From contig JACQUX010000038.1 in NCBI GenBank assembly GCA_016210045.1, forward strand, positions 229,139-293,138: 64,000 nt of DNA, read 5' to 3'. A model generated the notes under the pieces. The model saw only the letters and a list, made by a program, of their open reading frames with translations, was not told the origin of the DNA and searched no databases. The stretch comes from Deltaproteobacteria bacterium. GTDB lineage: Bacteria; UBA10199; GCA-002796325; JACPFF01. Each line of letters begins with the position of its first letter. Positions within the stretch are counted from its first letter, which is position 1. The position numbers were made by a program, and so were the translations under genes. Shown here piece by piece: positions 1-7,359 of the stretch.

Positions 1-488
1 GTCTCGACGGTGGCGCGGCGTCGTGCGCCGAGCAGATAGAAACGACTGCTTCGATCGCCGACGGCCAGGATCGCGTCCCGCGCCACGACGGCTCTCCGAG
101 CGGCATCCGCGTTGTCCACGCGGGTCACGACGAACGAACGATCCTTGCCGAAGACGTTCTCGACGACGCGCCGGGCTTGCACCGGTCGCAACAGCAACGT
201 GTCCCAGCCCGCGAGCCCAATTTTCGGATCGTGGTAATCGATTTCGTAAGTGAGGATGTCGCGGATCTCCAGCGCGCGCAACGCCGCGAAGCGATGCATC
301 CCGTCGACCACGATCCAACGCGGCGTGCGTCCCTGCAGCCGACTGACGATGATCGGATTTTTCATGACCCCTTCATCAAGCAAGTTGGTCATGATCGCTT
401 CGACCCAGCGGCGCACTACGCCTTCGTGCGCCACACACTGCGGCATCGGGACGATGCGAATTAGTGGAAGGATAGAAGCGGTTTGCAT
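1..488 (-). CDS. ParB/sulfiredoxin-fold protein, possible free L-serine kinase (SerK/SbnI-like), 3' end outside window
   Basis: About 162 codons are visible from an ATG at 488; the C-terminus runs off the left edge. Residues 1-75 read as a ParB N-terminal-type domain. An AHEG segment near residue 21 stands where SerK/SbnI proteins have a catalytic His-Glu. It is followed by a helix, the strand NPIIV and the nucleotide-loop motif VVDGMHRFAAL near residue 60. There is no ParB DNA-binding HTH in the visible part. SerK (Thermococcus) and SbnI (Staphylococcus) use this fold to phosphorylate free serine. The gene lies downstream of serA and a class V aminotransferase, which fits a phosphoserine role; this is inference. 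GAGG sits 9-10 nt upstream of the ATG, inside a long inverted repeat. It could instead be a generic ParB-like or DUF1015-like protein. Confidence 0.65.
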   Translation of the reverse strand, partial: MQTASILPLIRIVPMPQCVAHEGVVRRWVEAIMTNLLDEGVMKNPIIVSRLQGRTPRWIVVDGMHRFAALRALEIRDILTYEIDYHDPKIGLAGWDTLLLRPVQARRVVENVFGKDRSFVVTRVDNADAARRAVVARDAILAVGDRSSRFYLLGARRRATVE

Positions 489-490
489 AG

Positions 491-620
491 TTGGGGACCT
501 CGCATAATACCCCATCTGCGTCGTTGCCCGGTCCGCCGCGATCCTCACGTACAACCGAGTACGCTCCGGTCGCGGCGGACCGGGCGCCTAGCATCTGGGG
601 TATTCTTCAAGGTCCCCCAA
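491..620. repeat. Long imperfect inverted repeat that buries the RBS of the ParB-like gene
   Basis: Two arms of about 50 nt face each other around a loop of about 30 nt. The innermost 15 nt match perfectly (526-540 with 571-585), and the outer parts share GGGGACCT and AATACCCCA blocks. It lies between the serA stop (645) and the ATG at 488. On the minus-strand transcript, the Shine-Dalgarno GAGGTCCCC of the downstream gene is part of the outer stem. It may act as an attenuator or translation block, or be a decayed palindromic repeat. Confidence 0.75.
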
Positions 621-644
621 AAATCGAATCGTTCCTATGCCCGA

Positions 645-1553
645 CTATCGAAACTCACAAATGATCCGCGCCACTTCGAGACCTGCGCGGCGTTGGCCTT
701 CGCCGGTGGAACCGCCGAGGTGCGGGACCGTAATGACTTGCGGCAGGCCCACGAGCGGATGGTCCTGCGCGGGCGGCTCGCCGCAATACACATCGACCGC
801 GGCCCCGGCTAATTGGCCGGACCGCACCGCTTCGGCCACGGCGGCCTCGTCGATCAGTTCGCCGCGCGCGGTGTTGATTAAATACGCCCCGCGTTTCATC
901 AGCGCCAGCCGTTCCCGGTTGATCAAGTGGCGTGTTTCGGGGACCAGTGGCAAATGTAAGGTGACGTAGTCGGAACGCTGCAGCAGCGCGTCGAGTTCCA
1001 GCGCCTCGATATCGAGTGCGTTGACGACTTCCATATTAATGATGTGATCGAACGCAACGACGTTCATATGAAACGCGCGTGCCCGCTTGCTGACTTCGGC
1101 GCCGATCCGGCCGAGTCCCATCACGCCGAGCGTCTTACCGTACAGCTCCGTCCCTTCGAAGGCCTTCCGATTCCACTCGCCGCTCTTGACCGACGCGTTC
1201 GCGCGCGTGACGTGTCGGGCCAACGCCAACATCAGCGCCATGGTGTGCTCCGCGACGCTGATCGACGTGGCGGCCGGCGTGTTGCGCACTGCGATCCCGC
1301 GTGCCTCGGCGGTGGCGGCATCGACGTTGTCGATTCCGACGCCGGCCCGGACGATCAGTTTCAGTCGTGCCCCACGCTCGATTACGTCCTTGGTGATTTT
1401 CGTCGCGCTCCGCACCACGACCGCCTCGCACGTCGGCATTAATTCCATCAGCGTCTCTTTGGGGATACCGCGATGCACCGTCACGGCATGTCCGGCGGCT
1501 TGTAGTTGCTCAATGGCTTCTTTATCCAATCCATCACAGATCAGCACATTCAT
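645..1553 (-). CDS. serA: D-3-phosphoglycerate dehydrogenase, short form
   Basis: 302 residues, a D-2-hydroxyacid dehydrogenase that would oxidise 3-phosphoglycerate to 3-phosphohydroxypyruvate with NAD in serine synthesis. The Rossmann motif GLGRIG is at 146-151, followed by Asp169, which favours NAD. Catalytic residues Arg230 (NTARGE), Glu259 (CGEPP) and His278 (PHLGGST) are all present. The protein ends soon after the catalytic domain, so it lacks the C-terminal ACT/ASB regulatory domains of long SerA and may not be feedback-inhibited by serine. The start is set by the ATGA overlap with the upstream aminotransferase stop; a longer reading to 1913 only runs through that gene. Context favours phosphoglycerate over other hydroxyacids. 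Confidence 0.88.
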   Translation of the reverse strand: MNVLICDGLDKEAIEQLQAAGHAVTVHRGIPKETLMELMPTCEAVVVRSATKITKDVIERGARLKLIVRAGVGIDNVDAATAEARGIAVRNTPAATSISVAEHTMALMLALARHVTRANASVKSGEWNRKAFEGTELYGKTLGVMGLGRIGAEVSKRARAFHMNVVAFDHIINMEVVNALDIEALELDALLQRSDYVTLHLPLVPETRHLINRERLALMKRGAYLINTARGELIDEAAVAEAVRSGQLAGAAVDVYCGEPPAQDHPLVGLPQVITVPHLGGSTGEGQRRAGLEVARIICEFR

Positions 1554-2713
1554 ACCTTCGCCTCCTCTACCAATAACGCCTCCGTTGCGGCGACGCCGGT
1601 GCCTAACGTGACGGGGTATCCCAACTGTTGCAGCGTCAGTTCCAATGCACTCATCGCGACGACCATATCGAAGCGGTCCATATAGCCGAGATGCGCGATT
1701 CGGAAAATTTTGCCTTTCATCTCCGCCCCTTGGGCCCCGGCAATCGTTACGCCGAAACGATCGCGCAGCATTCCGACGATCTTTTCTCCCGGAATCCCCG
1801 CCGGCGCCTTCACTGCGGTCAGCACATTCGCCGGTGTCTCGGCAAAGAATTCGAGATTCAATGCCTTCACGCCCGCGCGGCACGCGTTGCCGAGCCAGGC
1901 ATGTCGTGCCCACAGGCCTTCAATCGTGATGGTGCGCAATTGTTGGATCGCGACTTGGAGCTGCGTGATCAGCCCGACGGCCGGCGTATACGGATGCGCG
2001 CCGGTCGCGAGGCCTTTTTTGTAGGCGCGCAAATCGAAGTAGTAGCGTGGGCTCTTCGCTGTTTCGGCGGCGGCCCACGCCTTCGTGCTCATGCTGATGA
2101 ACGCGAGTCCCGGCGGTAGCATGAAGCCCTTTTGCGATCCGGAAACGAGCACGTCGACCATCCAGGCATCGGTGGCGCATTTTTCCGCCAACAATCCGGA
2201 GATCCCATCCACGACAAATACCGCCGGCGTCTCGGCGACGATCTCGCCGATCGCCTTCACGTCGTAGCGACAACCGGTCGAGGTCTCGCAGAGTTGCGTA
2301 AACACGGCCTTCGCGTTTGGATGATTGCGCAGCGCCTCGCGCACCGCCTCCGGTTTTGGTGCCGTGCCGTATGGTGCTTGAATAATGACGGGTTCGGCCT
2401 GATACGCGCGACACAACTCCACCCAGCGGTCGCCGAATTTACCGCCAATGGCGCAGATCACGGTATCCCCGGGCGAGAGCAAATTCGCAACCGCGGCTTC
2501 CATCGCGCCGGTGCCGGTCGCAGAGAGTGTAATCACGTCGTTCTTAGTGCAGAAGAGATATTGCAATCCGGCCGAGACTTCTTTCATCCAGCCTTCGAAG
2601 CGGGGGGTGCGATGGTGAATGATCGGGATGGTCGCTGCCGCCGCGACGTCCGGCGGGATCGGCGTTGGACCGGGCGAGAGGAGATACTCTTTACGCATCG
2701 GGTTTGGATTCAT
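1550..2713 (-). CDS. Class V aminotransferase (alanine/serine-glyoxylate family), probable phosphoserine aminotransferase role
   Basis: 387 residues, the full length for the family. The N-terminal LLSPGPTPIP is typical of alanine-glyoxylate/serine-pyruvate aminotransferases. PLP ligands are Asp169 (VVDGIS) and the Schiff-base Lys195 (SGSQKGFMLP). Members of this family replace classical SerC in methanogens and some bacteria, and this gene overlaps serA by 4 nt, so transamination of 3-phosphohydroxypyruvate to phosphoserine is the likely job. AGGAG lies about 8 nt upstream of the ATG. Serine-glyoxylate aminotransferase is the alternative. Confidence 0.85.
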   Translation of the reverse strand: MNPNPMRKEYLLSPGPTPIPPDVAAAATIPIIHHRTPRFEGWMKEVSAGLQYLFCTKNDVITLSATGTGAMEAAVANLLSPGDTVICAIGGKFGDRWVELCRAYQAEPVIIQAPYGTAPKPEAVREALRNHPNAKAVFTQLCETSTGCRYDVKAIGEIVAETPAVFVVDGISGLLAEKCATDAWMVDVLVSGSQKGFMLPPGLAFISMSTKAWAAAETAKSPRYYFDLRAYKKGLATGAHPYTPAVGLITQLQVAIQQLRTITIEGLWARHAWLGNACRAGVKALNLEFFAETPANVLTAVKAPAGIPGEKIVGMLRDRFGVTIAGAQGAEMKGKIFRIAHLGYMDRFDMVVAMSALELTLQQLGYPVTLGTGVAATEALLVEEAKV

Positions 2714-2729
2714 ATGAGGCTCCTGTAAT

Positions 2730-2772
2730 CTCCCCTCTCCCTTTGGGGAGAGGGGTAGGGTGAGGGGGAGAT
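2730..2772. repeat. GC-rich hairpin repeat (CCCCTCTCC / GGAGAGGGG family)
   Basis: CCCCTCTCC at 2732-2740 pairs with GGAGAGGGG at 2747-2755, followed by a TAGGGTGAGGGGG tail. It fills the gap between the nfo stop and the aminotransferase RBS. A related element lies at 49609-49659. It may stop nfo transcripts, but no T-run follows on the nfo strand. Confidence 0.6.
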
Positions 2773-2773
2773 T

Positions 2774-3727
2774 TTATTTTGTTGTCCCAATCCACTGTTG
2801 AATCATCGCCAAATTTTTCCGATCCAATGCATCTGTGACGCCCTTCGGGGTCTCGCACACCATCGGCAGTCGGGCAAGTGTGGCGTCGCGAAGTAATAAG
2901 CGAAACCCGTTCGGACCGATTTTTCCGCGACCGAGATGTTCGTGTCGATCGACGTGGCTTCCCAGTCCGACTTTTGAATCGTTCAGATGCAGTGCGCAGA
3001 GTTGACGCCGTCCGACGATGCGATCGAATTCGTCCCACAGCGTGGCGTACGTTTTCGGAGTGCGAAAGTCGTAGCCGGCCGCGAACAAGTGCGCCGTGTC
3101 GAGACAGACGCCGACTCGGTGTTGGTCATGGATGCGGCCGAGGATGTCGCGCAGATGTTCGAACCGATGCCCGATCGAAGTCCCTTGTCCGGCCGTGCCT
3201 TCGAGCACGATCCGGACTGGGCTGAAACCCGATTCCTCGATCAGGATGTTTAAGCGGTCCGCAATGCGCCGAATGCCGGCTAATTCGCCGTCTCCTTTGT
3301 GGGCGCCGGGATGCAGCACGACAAACGCGAGCCCTAACGCATACGCGCGATTCAATTCGCAGCGCAGCGATTCCATCGATTGCTCCGTAATGTCGCGTTC
3401 CGCTGAGGCGAGATTGATCAGATAGCCGGCATGCGCGAAGATCAATTTGATGCTCGCGTTCGCGCGCGCAGTTTGAAACGCCTCGACTTCGTCGTCGTGA
3501 ATCGGCGTCGCGAGCCAGCGGTTATTATTTTTGGAAAAAATTTGGATGGCTGTACAGCCAAGCTGAGCGCCGCGTTCAATTCCCGTCGCGAGTCCCCCGG
3601 CCGTCGAGCAGTGCACGCCGACCAACCGCTCGCCCCAATCCGGTAATGCCGGCGCCGCTGCCGCCGTGCGTGACCGTGTGGGAGATTTTCGAGATCGAGG
3701 TCGCACCATCGGCGGCACTTCTGACAA
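2774..3727 (-). CDS. nfo: Endonuclease IV (AP endonuclease)
   Basis: About 311-317 residues. A TIM-barrel AP endonuclease that cuts 5' of abasic sites with three metal ions in base-excision repair. The family start VGVHCSTAGG begins near residue 37, followed by IQIFSKNNNRW, VLHPGAHKG, CLDTAHLFAAG, HLNDSKVGLGSHVDRHEHLG and a terminal VCETPKG; the His/Glu/Asp metal ligands are intact. The first 35 residues are basic and low in complexity, not part of the usual domain. The reading frame opens at TTG 3727, with an in-frame ATG at 3709; neither has a good RBS, so the start is uncertain. It lies 60 bp upstream of the serine genes with a hairpin repeat between. Confidence 0.93.
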   Translation of the reverse strand: MSEVPPMVRPRSRKSPTRSRTAAAAPALPDWGERLVGVHCSTAGGLATGIERGAQLGCTAIQIFSKNNNRWLATPIHDDEVEAFQTARANASIKLIFAHAGYLINLASAERDITEQSMESLRCELNRAYALGLAFVVLHPGAHKGDGELAGIRRIADRLNILIEESGFSPVRIVLEGTAGQGTSIGHRFEHLRDILGRIHDQHRVGVCLDTAHLFAAGYDFRTPKTYATLWDEFDRIVGRRQLCALHLNDSKVGLGSHVDRHEHLGRGKIGPNGFRLLLRDATLARLPMVCETPKGVTDALDRKNLAMIQQWIGTTK

Positions 3728-3779
3728 ATTGCGCCATAAATCGCAATGAGAACCTCCTCACTCGCCCCACCTCTCATTT

Positions 3780-3850
3780 CATCGTAGGGGGACAGGTACC
3801 GTGCGATGCCCAAATTGCGCGGATCGCACGGTACCTGTCCCCCTACGATG
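3780..3850. repeat. Perfect palindromic repeat, GGGGACAGGTACC family, copy 1
   Basis: Arms of 28 nt (3780-3807 and 3823-3850) are exact reverse complements around a 15-nt loop. Each arm contains GGGGACAGGTACC. A second copy with 29-nt perfect arms and a 15-nt loop is at 57876-57948. It sits between two divergently transcribed genes, just upstream of the promoter at 3870. Confidence 0.92.
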
Positions 3851-3869
3851 ATTATTGTGGGTGGGGGGC

Positions 3870-3898
3870 TTGACAGTCGCTACGACGCATAATATACG
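3870..3898 (+). promoter_or_regulatory. Promoter of the exported-protein gene, probably leaderless
   Basis: TTGACA at 3870-3875, a 17-bp spacer, and TATACG at 3893-3898. The ATG at 3906 begins 7 nt after the -10, so transcription should start at or next to the start codon. No Shine-Dalgarno sequence is present. Confidence 0.55.
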
Positions 3899-3905
3899 CG
3901 CGCCC

Positions 3906-4502
3906 ATGCATATCTCTCTATCATTAATAGTGGCGCTGCTGGCCTCGCTGCTCTGTTCGCCCCTGGCCTTCGCCAAGTTCAGTCCCGATTTGAGCACGGC
4001 GATTGAAAATCAATATACTCCCGCCGTGGCACACAAAGGGCTCCTCTCCGCCCAGCAGCCGTTGGAAGCCGCGAAGCTGCGCGGCTTTGTCGTCTTGTTG
4101 CAAGGCGGTATCCCTGCCGAAAAGGCCTATTGGTACGTCACGAATCAGGATTACGAATATCGCCCGATGGTCGTCGACGTCGCTACGGGCCGCATGAAGA
4201 CGCGCCGCGGCACGGTCTTCACCTATCTGGATCGTGGCCAAGTGATGCTGATCGCCGGCGTCTCCTATGTCGGTAACACCGTGTACCTGAAACTCCTCTC
4301 GCCGGAGGTCTACCGCCCGACCGCGAAAAACGAACGTCATCCCTCGCGCGTCGCGACGATGCTCGGCGTGAAATTTCCCGCCGCGCAACTAAAGGCCGGC
4401 GATGCGCCATCGCTGCTGGCCACGTTGGAACAATGGGCCAAACCGTTCCCCGACCGTGCCACAGCCGAGGCCTTCGCCACGCAGCTGAGGGCCATGAAGT
4501 GA
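3906..4502 (+). CDS. Exported protein of unknown function
   Basis: 198 residues. I do not recognise the family. The N-terminus is a clear Sec signal peptide: hydrophobic residues 4-18, then a likely cut after AFA at about residue 23. The mature part is rich in beta-strand patterns (VVLLQGGIP, YWYVTNQDYEYRP, VMLIAGVSYVGNTVYLKLLS), with no cysteines. It is therefore probably a periplasmic or surface protein of about 175 residues. The start is chosen for the signal peptide and the promoter 7 nt upstream; a GTG at 3855 would only add sequence in front of it. It converges with the toxin-antitoxin pair, 6 bp apart. Confidence 0.75.
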   Translation: MHISLSLIVALLASLLCSPLAFAKFSPDLSTAIENQYTPAVAHKGLLSAQQPLEAAKLRGFVVLLQGGIPAEKAYWYVTNQDYEYRPMVVDVATGRMKTRRGTVFTYLDRGQVMLIAGVSYVGNTVYLKLLSPEVYRPTAKNERHPSRVATMLGVKFPAAQLKAGDAPSLLATLEQWAKPFPDRATAEAFATQLRAMK

Positions 4503-4508
4503 CGGCGC

Positions 4509-4793
4509 TCATTTCTCATAAATATCTTTGCGATGTTTGATGGCAACGACAGTGACAGCCGGCCTTTTGGAATCGACTCGGTAAACGATTCTGTAGTCGC
4601 CGACACGCAATCGCCGATGGCCTTTCAAACTGTACCGGAGGGGTTTTCCGAGGCCGATGGGGTCAACCGCCAGCCGCTCTTCGAGTGCCCGTTTAATGAC
4701 ACCCCGCATGGTCTTCGGAAGGTTTGGGATATCCTCCTCGACTACCGAATCTACATATTCAAGCTGATAGGCGCTACTTCCAGGCCTTGTCAT
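4509..4793 (-). CDS. RelE/ParE-family toxin
   Basis: 94 residues, a normal length for a RelE-superfamily mRNA interferase. The core LEERLAVDPIGLGKPLRYSL (about residues 37-56) and the strand pair HRRLRVGDYRIVYRVD (60-75) are typical, followed by VAIKHRKDIYEK, where the basic/His residues lie that act in RelE catalysis. It overlaps the upstream antitoxin gene by 20 nt on the same strand, the usual antitoxin-first arrangement. It should cut ribosome-bound mRNA when the antitoxin is lost. ParE-like gyrase poisoning is less likely but not excluded. Confidence 0.85.
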   Translation of the reverse strand: MTRPGSSAYQLEYVDSVVEEDIPNLPKTMRGVIKRALEERLAVDPIGLGKPLRYSLKGHRRLRVGDYRIVYRVDSKRPAVTVVAIKHRKDIYEK

Positions 4794-4995
4794 GGGAAAG
4801 GCACTTTCTGGTTTGGCGTTCGCGTTTCATCGCCAAGTCGGAGAGCCACAAATCTTCATGACGGTCGAGGGCCTCGGTAATGAGCTCTTGCGCGACGACC
4901 GAGAGCGATTTGTCTTCACGAGCGGCAATTTCCATCAATGTGTTCAGCACTGTTTTGGCGAGCACAACATTCAGTCGCGGATGTTTCGTGGGCAT
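4774..4995 (-). CDS. Antitoxin of the RelE-type pair
   Basis: 73 residues. The start at ATG 4995 (MPTKHPRLNV) has GGAG about 8 nt upstream; an upstream in-frame GTG at 5028 lies inside the promoter and is rejected. The N-terminus reads as a ribbon-helix-helix-type strand followed by two helices (VLAKTVLNTLMEIAARED, LSVVAQELITEAL). The charged C-terminal tail, which overlaps the toxin gene, would wrap the toxin. It should bind the palindromic operator at 5020-5039 and repress its own promoter. Confidence 0.75.
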   Translation of the reverse strand: MPTKHPRLNVVLAKTVLNTLMEIAAREDKSLSVVAQELITEALDRHEDLWLSDLAMKRERQTRKCLSHDKAWK

Positions 4996-5018
4996 GGGCG
5001 ATCTCCGTGTATGCATAA

Positions 5019-5047
5019 TGTGTATCACTAGTGATGCACTCTGTCAA
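5019..5047 (-). promoter_or_regulatory. Toxin-antitoxin promoter with palindromic operator in the spacer
   Basis: On the minus strand TTGACA (5042-5047), a 17-bp spacer and TACACA (5019-5024). A 20-bp palindrome with one mismatched pair covers 5020-5039, centred on ACTAGT, and fills the spacer. A repressor bound here would block RNA polymerase, as expected for autoregulation. Confidence 0.65.
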
Positions 5048-5101
5048 CGGGGACCTTGATCTTCGCTGCGCCGCTGTGCGCTGTCGAGTAATCCGCCGTA
5101 C

Positions 5102-5959
5102 TTATTTTGTGACTTGATGTGGCCAGAGTATGTCGAGCCGGTCGTTGCGAATGTGCAGAAATGCCCCCCACTGTGACGGCATGTTCGTGAAGAGTTGTAC
5201 CGCACCGGCATGGAGGTGTTCCATGGCCATCGCATCCTCGCGCAGCCAGTGCCACAGTCCGACCACGAAGAGCGGAAAATTTTCCTGCCACAGCGGGTGC
5301 TCAATGCCTTCGTCGCCTGTCGCCAGTCCGTAGAACTGTAGTTCCTTGCGACTGGCGAGTGTCGCGAATGGTTTTAGAGGCTGTTTTGCACCCTCTTTAC
5401 GTCGCTCGCTGATCGCTCGCGTAATGCCGACGGCATTGATGGCTCGCGCCAGTTGTGGAATGCGGACCAAGAGTGTTTCTCCGGGGATCAGACCAAAAAG
5501 TGCGACACCGATATCTTGTGCCAGTGCCCGAATAAAAATCGGATCGACATCACCCCAGTCCAGAAAAAATGGGGGGAGGGTCCGTGTGTAGCTTTCCAAG
5601 AGACTGACTTGTGCCGTTGGTTCGGCCGTGAGTACATGGTGCGGAAGTTGGGTCAGACCCTCCAGCCAGTCCTCCAGCCCGGCCAGGAATTGTTGCTCAT
5701 CCGGTGCGGCGGCAGCCATGACTCGCTGCACCTCGGCCATTGCTGCGCGATTAGTGTCGTGCATGGCATTGAGAGTGTCCTGTAGCCACGCCGTCAAATT
5801 GGACGGCTGATCGGTCCTCGCTCGCTGGACAATCCCAGTCATCTCACGACCGATTTGGCCGCGCAACGGGACACAGTGCAGCGGCGGTGTAGGTCGTTCC
5901 CCGGTTCTATGGACTATCGCGGGGAGGCGGTGCGTGGCAGTAAATCGCAAATGAGCCAT
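5102..5959 (-). CDS. Hypothetical protein
   Basis: 285 residues, not recognised. It has no signal peptide or clear membrane segment. The middle carries mildly hydrophobic stretches (IRALAQDIGVALFGLIPG, LVRIPQLARAINAVGI). The remainder is helical with Trp-rich patches near the end (FPLFVVGLWHWLRED). An in-frame ATG at 5842 (MTGIVQRART) would remove 39 basic residues and is an equally possible start. It is divergent from the diphosphoglycerate-synthetase-like gene. It may belong to the group of lineage-specific cytoplasmic proteins seen at 8174, 39541 and 48759. Confidence 0.55.
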   Translation of the reverse strand: MAHLRFTATHRLPAIVHRTGERPTPPLHCVPLRGQIGREMTGIVQRARTDQPSNLTAWLQDTLNAMHDTNRAAMAEVQRVMAAAAPDEQQFLAGLEDWLEGLTQLPHHVLTAEPTAQVSLLESYTRTLPPFFLDWGDVDPIFIRALAQDIGVALFGLIPGETLLVRIPQLARAINAVGITRAISERRKEGAKQPLKPFATLASRKELQFYGLATGDEGIEHPLWQENFPLFVVGLWHWLREDAMAMEHLHAGAVQLFTNMPSQWGAFLHIRNDRLDILWPHQVTK

Positions 5960-6007
5960 ACCGTATCTATCGACAGGCCGGGAAAAAAGTTGCGTGCCTG
6001 TTCAGTA

Positions 6008-6036
6008 TTGACTTTCCCTCTCTCGATCCGTACTAC
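6008..6036 (+). promoter_or_regulatory. Promoter of the cDPG-synthetase-like gene, near-leaderless
   Basis: TTGACT at 6008-6013, 17-bp spacer, TACTAC at 6031-6036. The ATG at 6046 starts 9 nt after the -10. No Shine-Dalgarno sequence is seen. Confidence 0.4.
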
Positions 6037-6045
6037 CCGAGCACC

Positions 6046-7359
6046 ATGGCACGGACACGAGTACTCATCATGGGCGCGGCGGGGCGCGACTTTCATAACT
6101 TCAACGTCTGCTTCCGCGCCGATGCCTCGCACGAAGTCGTCGCGTTCACTGCCACGCAGATCCCAAACATCGAAGGCCGTTGCTATCCTGCGGAATTGGC
6201 AGGTCCGCTGTATCCGCGCGGCATACCAATCTATCCCGAAACGGAATTGGAAACCCTGATCCGTCGCGAACGGATCGACCAAGTCATCTTCGCGTACAGC
6301 GACGTCTCTCACGAATATGTCCTGCAGCGCGGCTGCGCGGTCCTGGCCGCTGGAGCCGATTACCGATTGCTGGCGCCGCACCACACCTGGATCCCGTTGC
6401 AAAAACCGGTGATCGCCGTCACGGCCGTGCGTACCGGTTGTGGCAAGAGTCAGACCTCGCGCAAAGTCGTACAGCTGTTGCGCAACGCCGGCAAGCGGGT
6501 CGTCGCAGTCCGCCACCCAATGCCGTACGGCGACCTCACCCAACAAATTTGCCAACGCTTCGCCTCGTATGCCGATCTCGAGCAGCACCATTGCACCATC
6601 GAAGAGCGGGAAGAGTACGAACCGTATCTGGATGCCGGACTCGTCGTGTATGCCGGGATCGATTACGAACAAATCGCCCGCGCGGCGGAGGCCGAGGCCG
6701 ATGTCGTGGTCTGGGACGGTGGCAACAACGATGCCCCGTTTTTCAAACCGGATCTCCACGTCACCGTCCTCGATCCACTGCGCGCCGGACACGAACGCAC
6801 GTTTTATCCGGGCGAAGTGAATTTCTTGTTGGGACATGTCTTGGTCGTAAATAAATATCAGCAGGCCAATCCGACGCAGCTCGAAGCGCTCACTGCTAAT
6901 ATCGGCGTCTGCAATCCCACGGCACAAGTCATCCACGCCGCGTCGACGCTGCTGGTCGAGCGGAGCGATGCGATTACTGGAAAACGTGTCCTCGTTATCG
7001 AAGACGGTCCGACCGTTACGCACGGCGGCATGGGATACGGCGCCGGCTACGTGGCCGCGCAGCAGTGCGGTGCGGCCGAAGTCGTCGATCCGCGGCCTCA
7101 AGCGATCGGCTCCATCGGCGCCGCGTTTCGCAAATATGCGCATTTGGCGAAAGTGCTCCCGGCGCTCGGCTATTTTCCGGAACAGTTGCGCGAATTAGAG
7201 ACCACGATCAACAATACTCCGTGTGACTTAGTCATCAGTGCCACGCCGATCGATCTCGGTCGACTGGTCACGATCAACAAGCCGATCCATCGCGTTCGCT
7301 ACGAACTCGACGAGATCGGCAAGCCCGATTTGGCCGATGTCCTGCGCCCCTATTGCTGA
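6046..7359 (+). CDS. Cyclic 2,3-diphosphoglycerate synthetase-like P-loop protein
   Basis: 437 residues, matching the length of the cDPGS-like GTPase family. The opening RVLIMGAAGRDFHNFN is the characteristic Rossmann start of these proteins. The P-loop VRTGCGKSQTS follows around residues 127-137, and VVWDGGNNDAPFF near 225 looks like the Walker B region. The C-terminal part (VIEDGPTVTHGGMGYGAG) is also typical. The archaeal prototype closes 2,3-diphosphoglycerate into a ring as a thermoprotectant; the role of the many bacterial homologues is not settled. The 3' end overlaps mutY by 23 nt, so the two are co-transcribed. Confidence 0.8.
   Translation: MARTRVLIMGAAGRDFHNFNVCFRADASHEVVAFTATQIPNIEGRCYPAELAGPLYPRGIPIYPETELETLIRRERIDQVIFAYSDVSHEYVLQRGCAVLAAGADYRLLAPHHTWIPLQKPVIAVTAVRTGCGKSQTSRKVVQLLRNAGKRVVAVRHPMPYGDLTQQICQRFASYADLEQHHCTIEEREEYEPYLDAGLVVYAGIDYEQIARAAEAEADVVVWDGGNNDAPFFKPDLHVTVLDPLRAGHERTFYPGEVNFLLGHVLVVNKYQQANPTQLEALTANIGVCNPTAQVIHAASTLLVERSDAITGKRVLVIEDGPTVTHGGMGYGAGYVAAQQCGAAEVVDPRPQAIGSIGAAFRKYAHLAKVLPALGYFPEQLRELETTINNTPCDLVISATPIDLGRLVTINKPIHRVRYELDEIGKPDLADVLRPYC

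Noticed and set aside
5102-5959. Antitoxin or toxin relation with the adjacent RelE pair
   Set aside because: Too long, no TA-type motif, and separated by its own intergenic region and the TA promoter.
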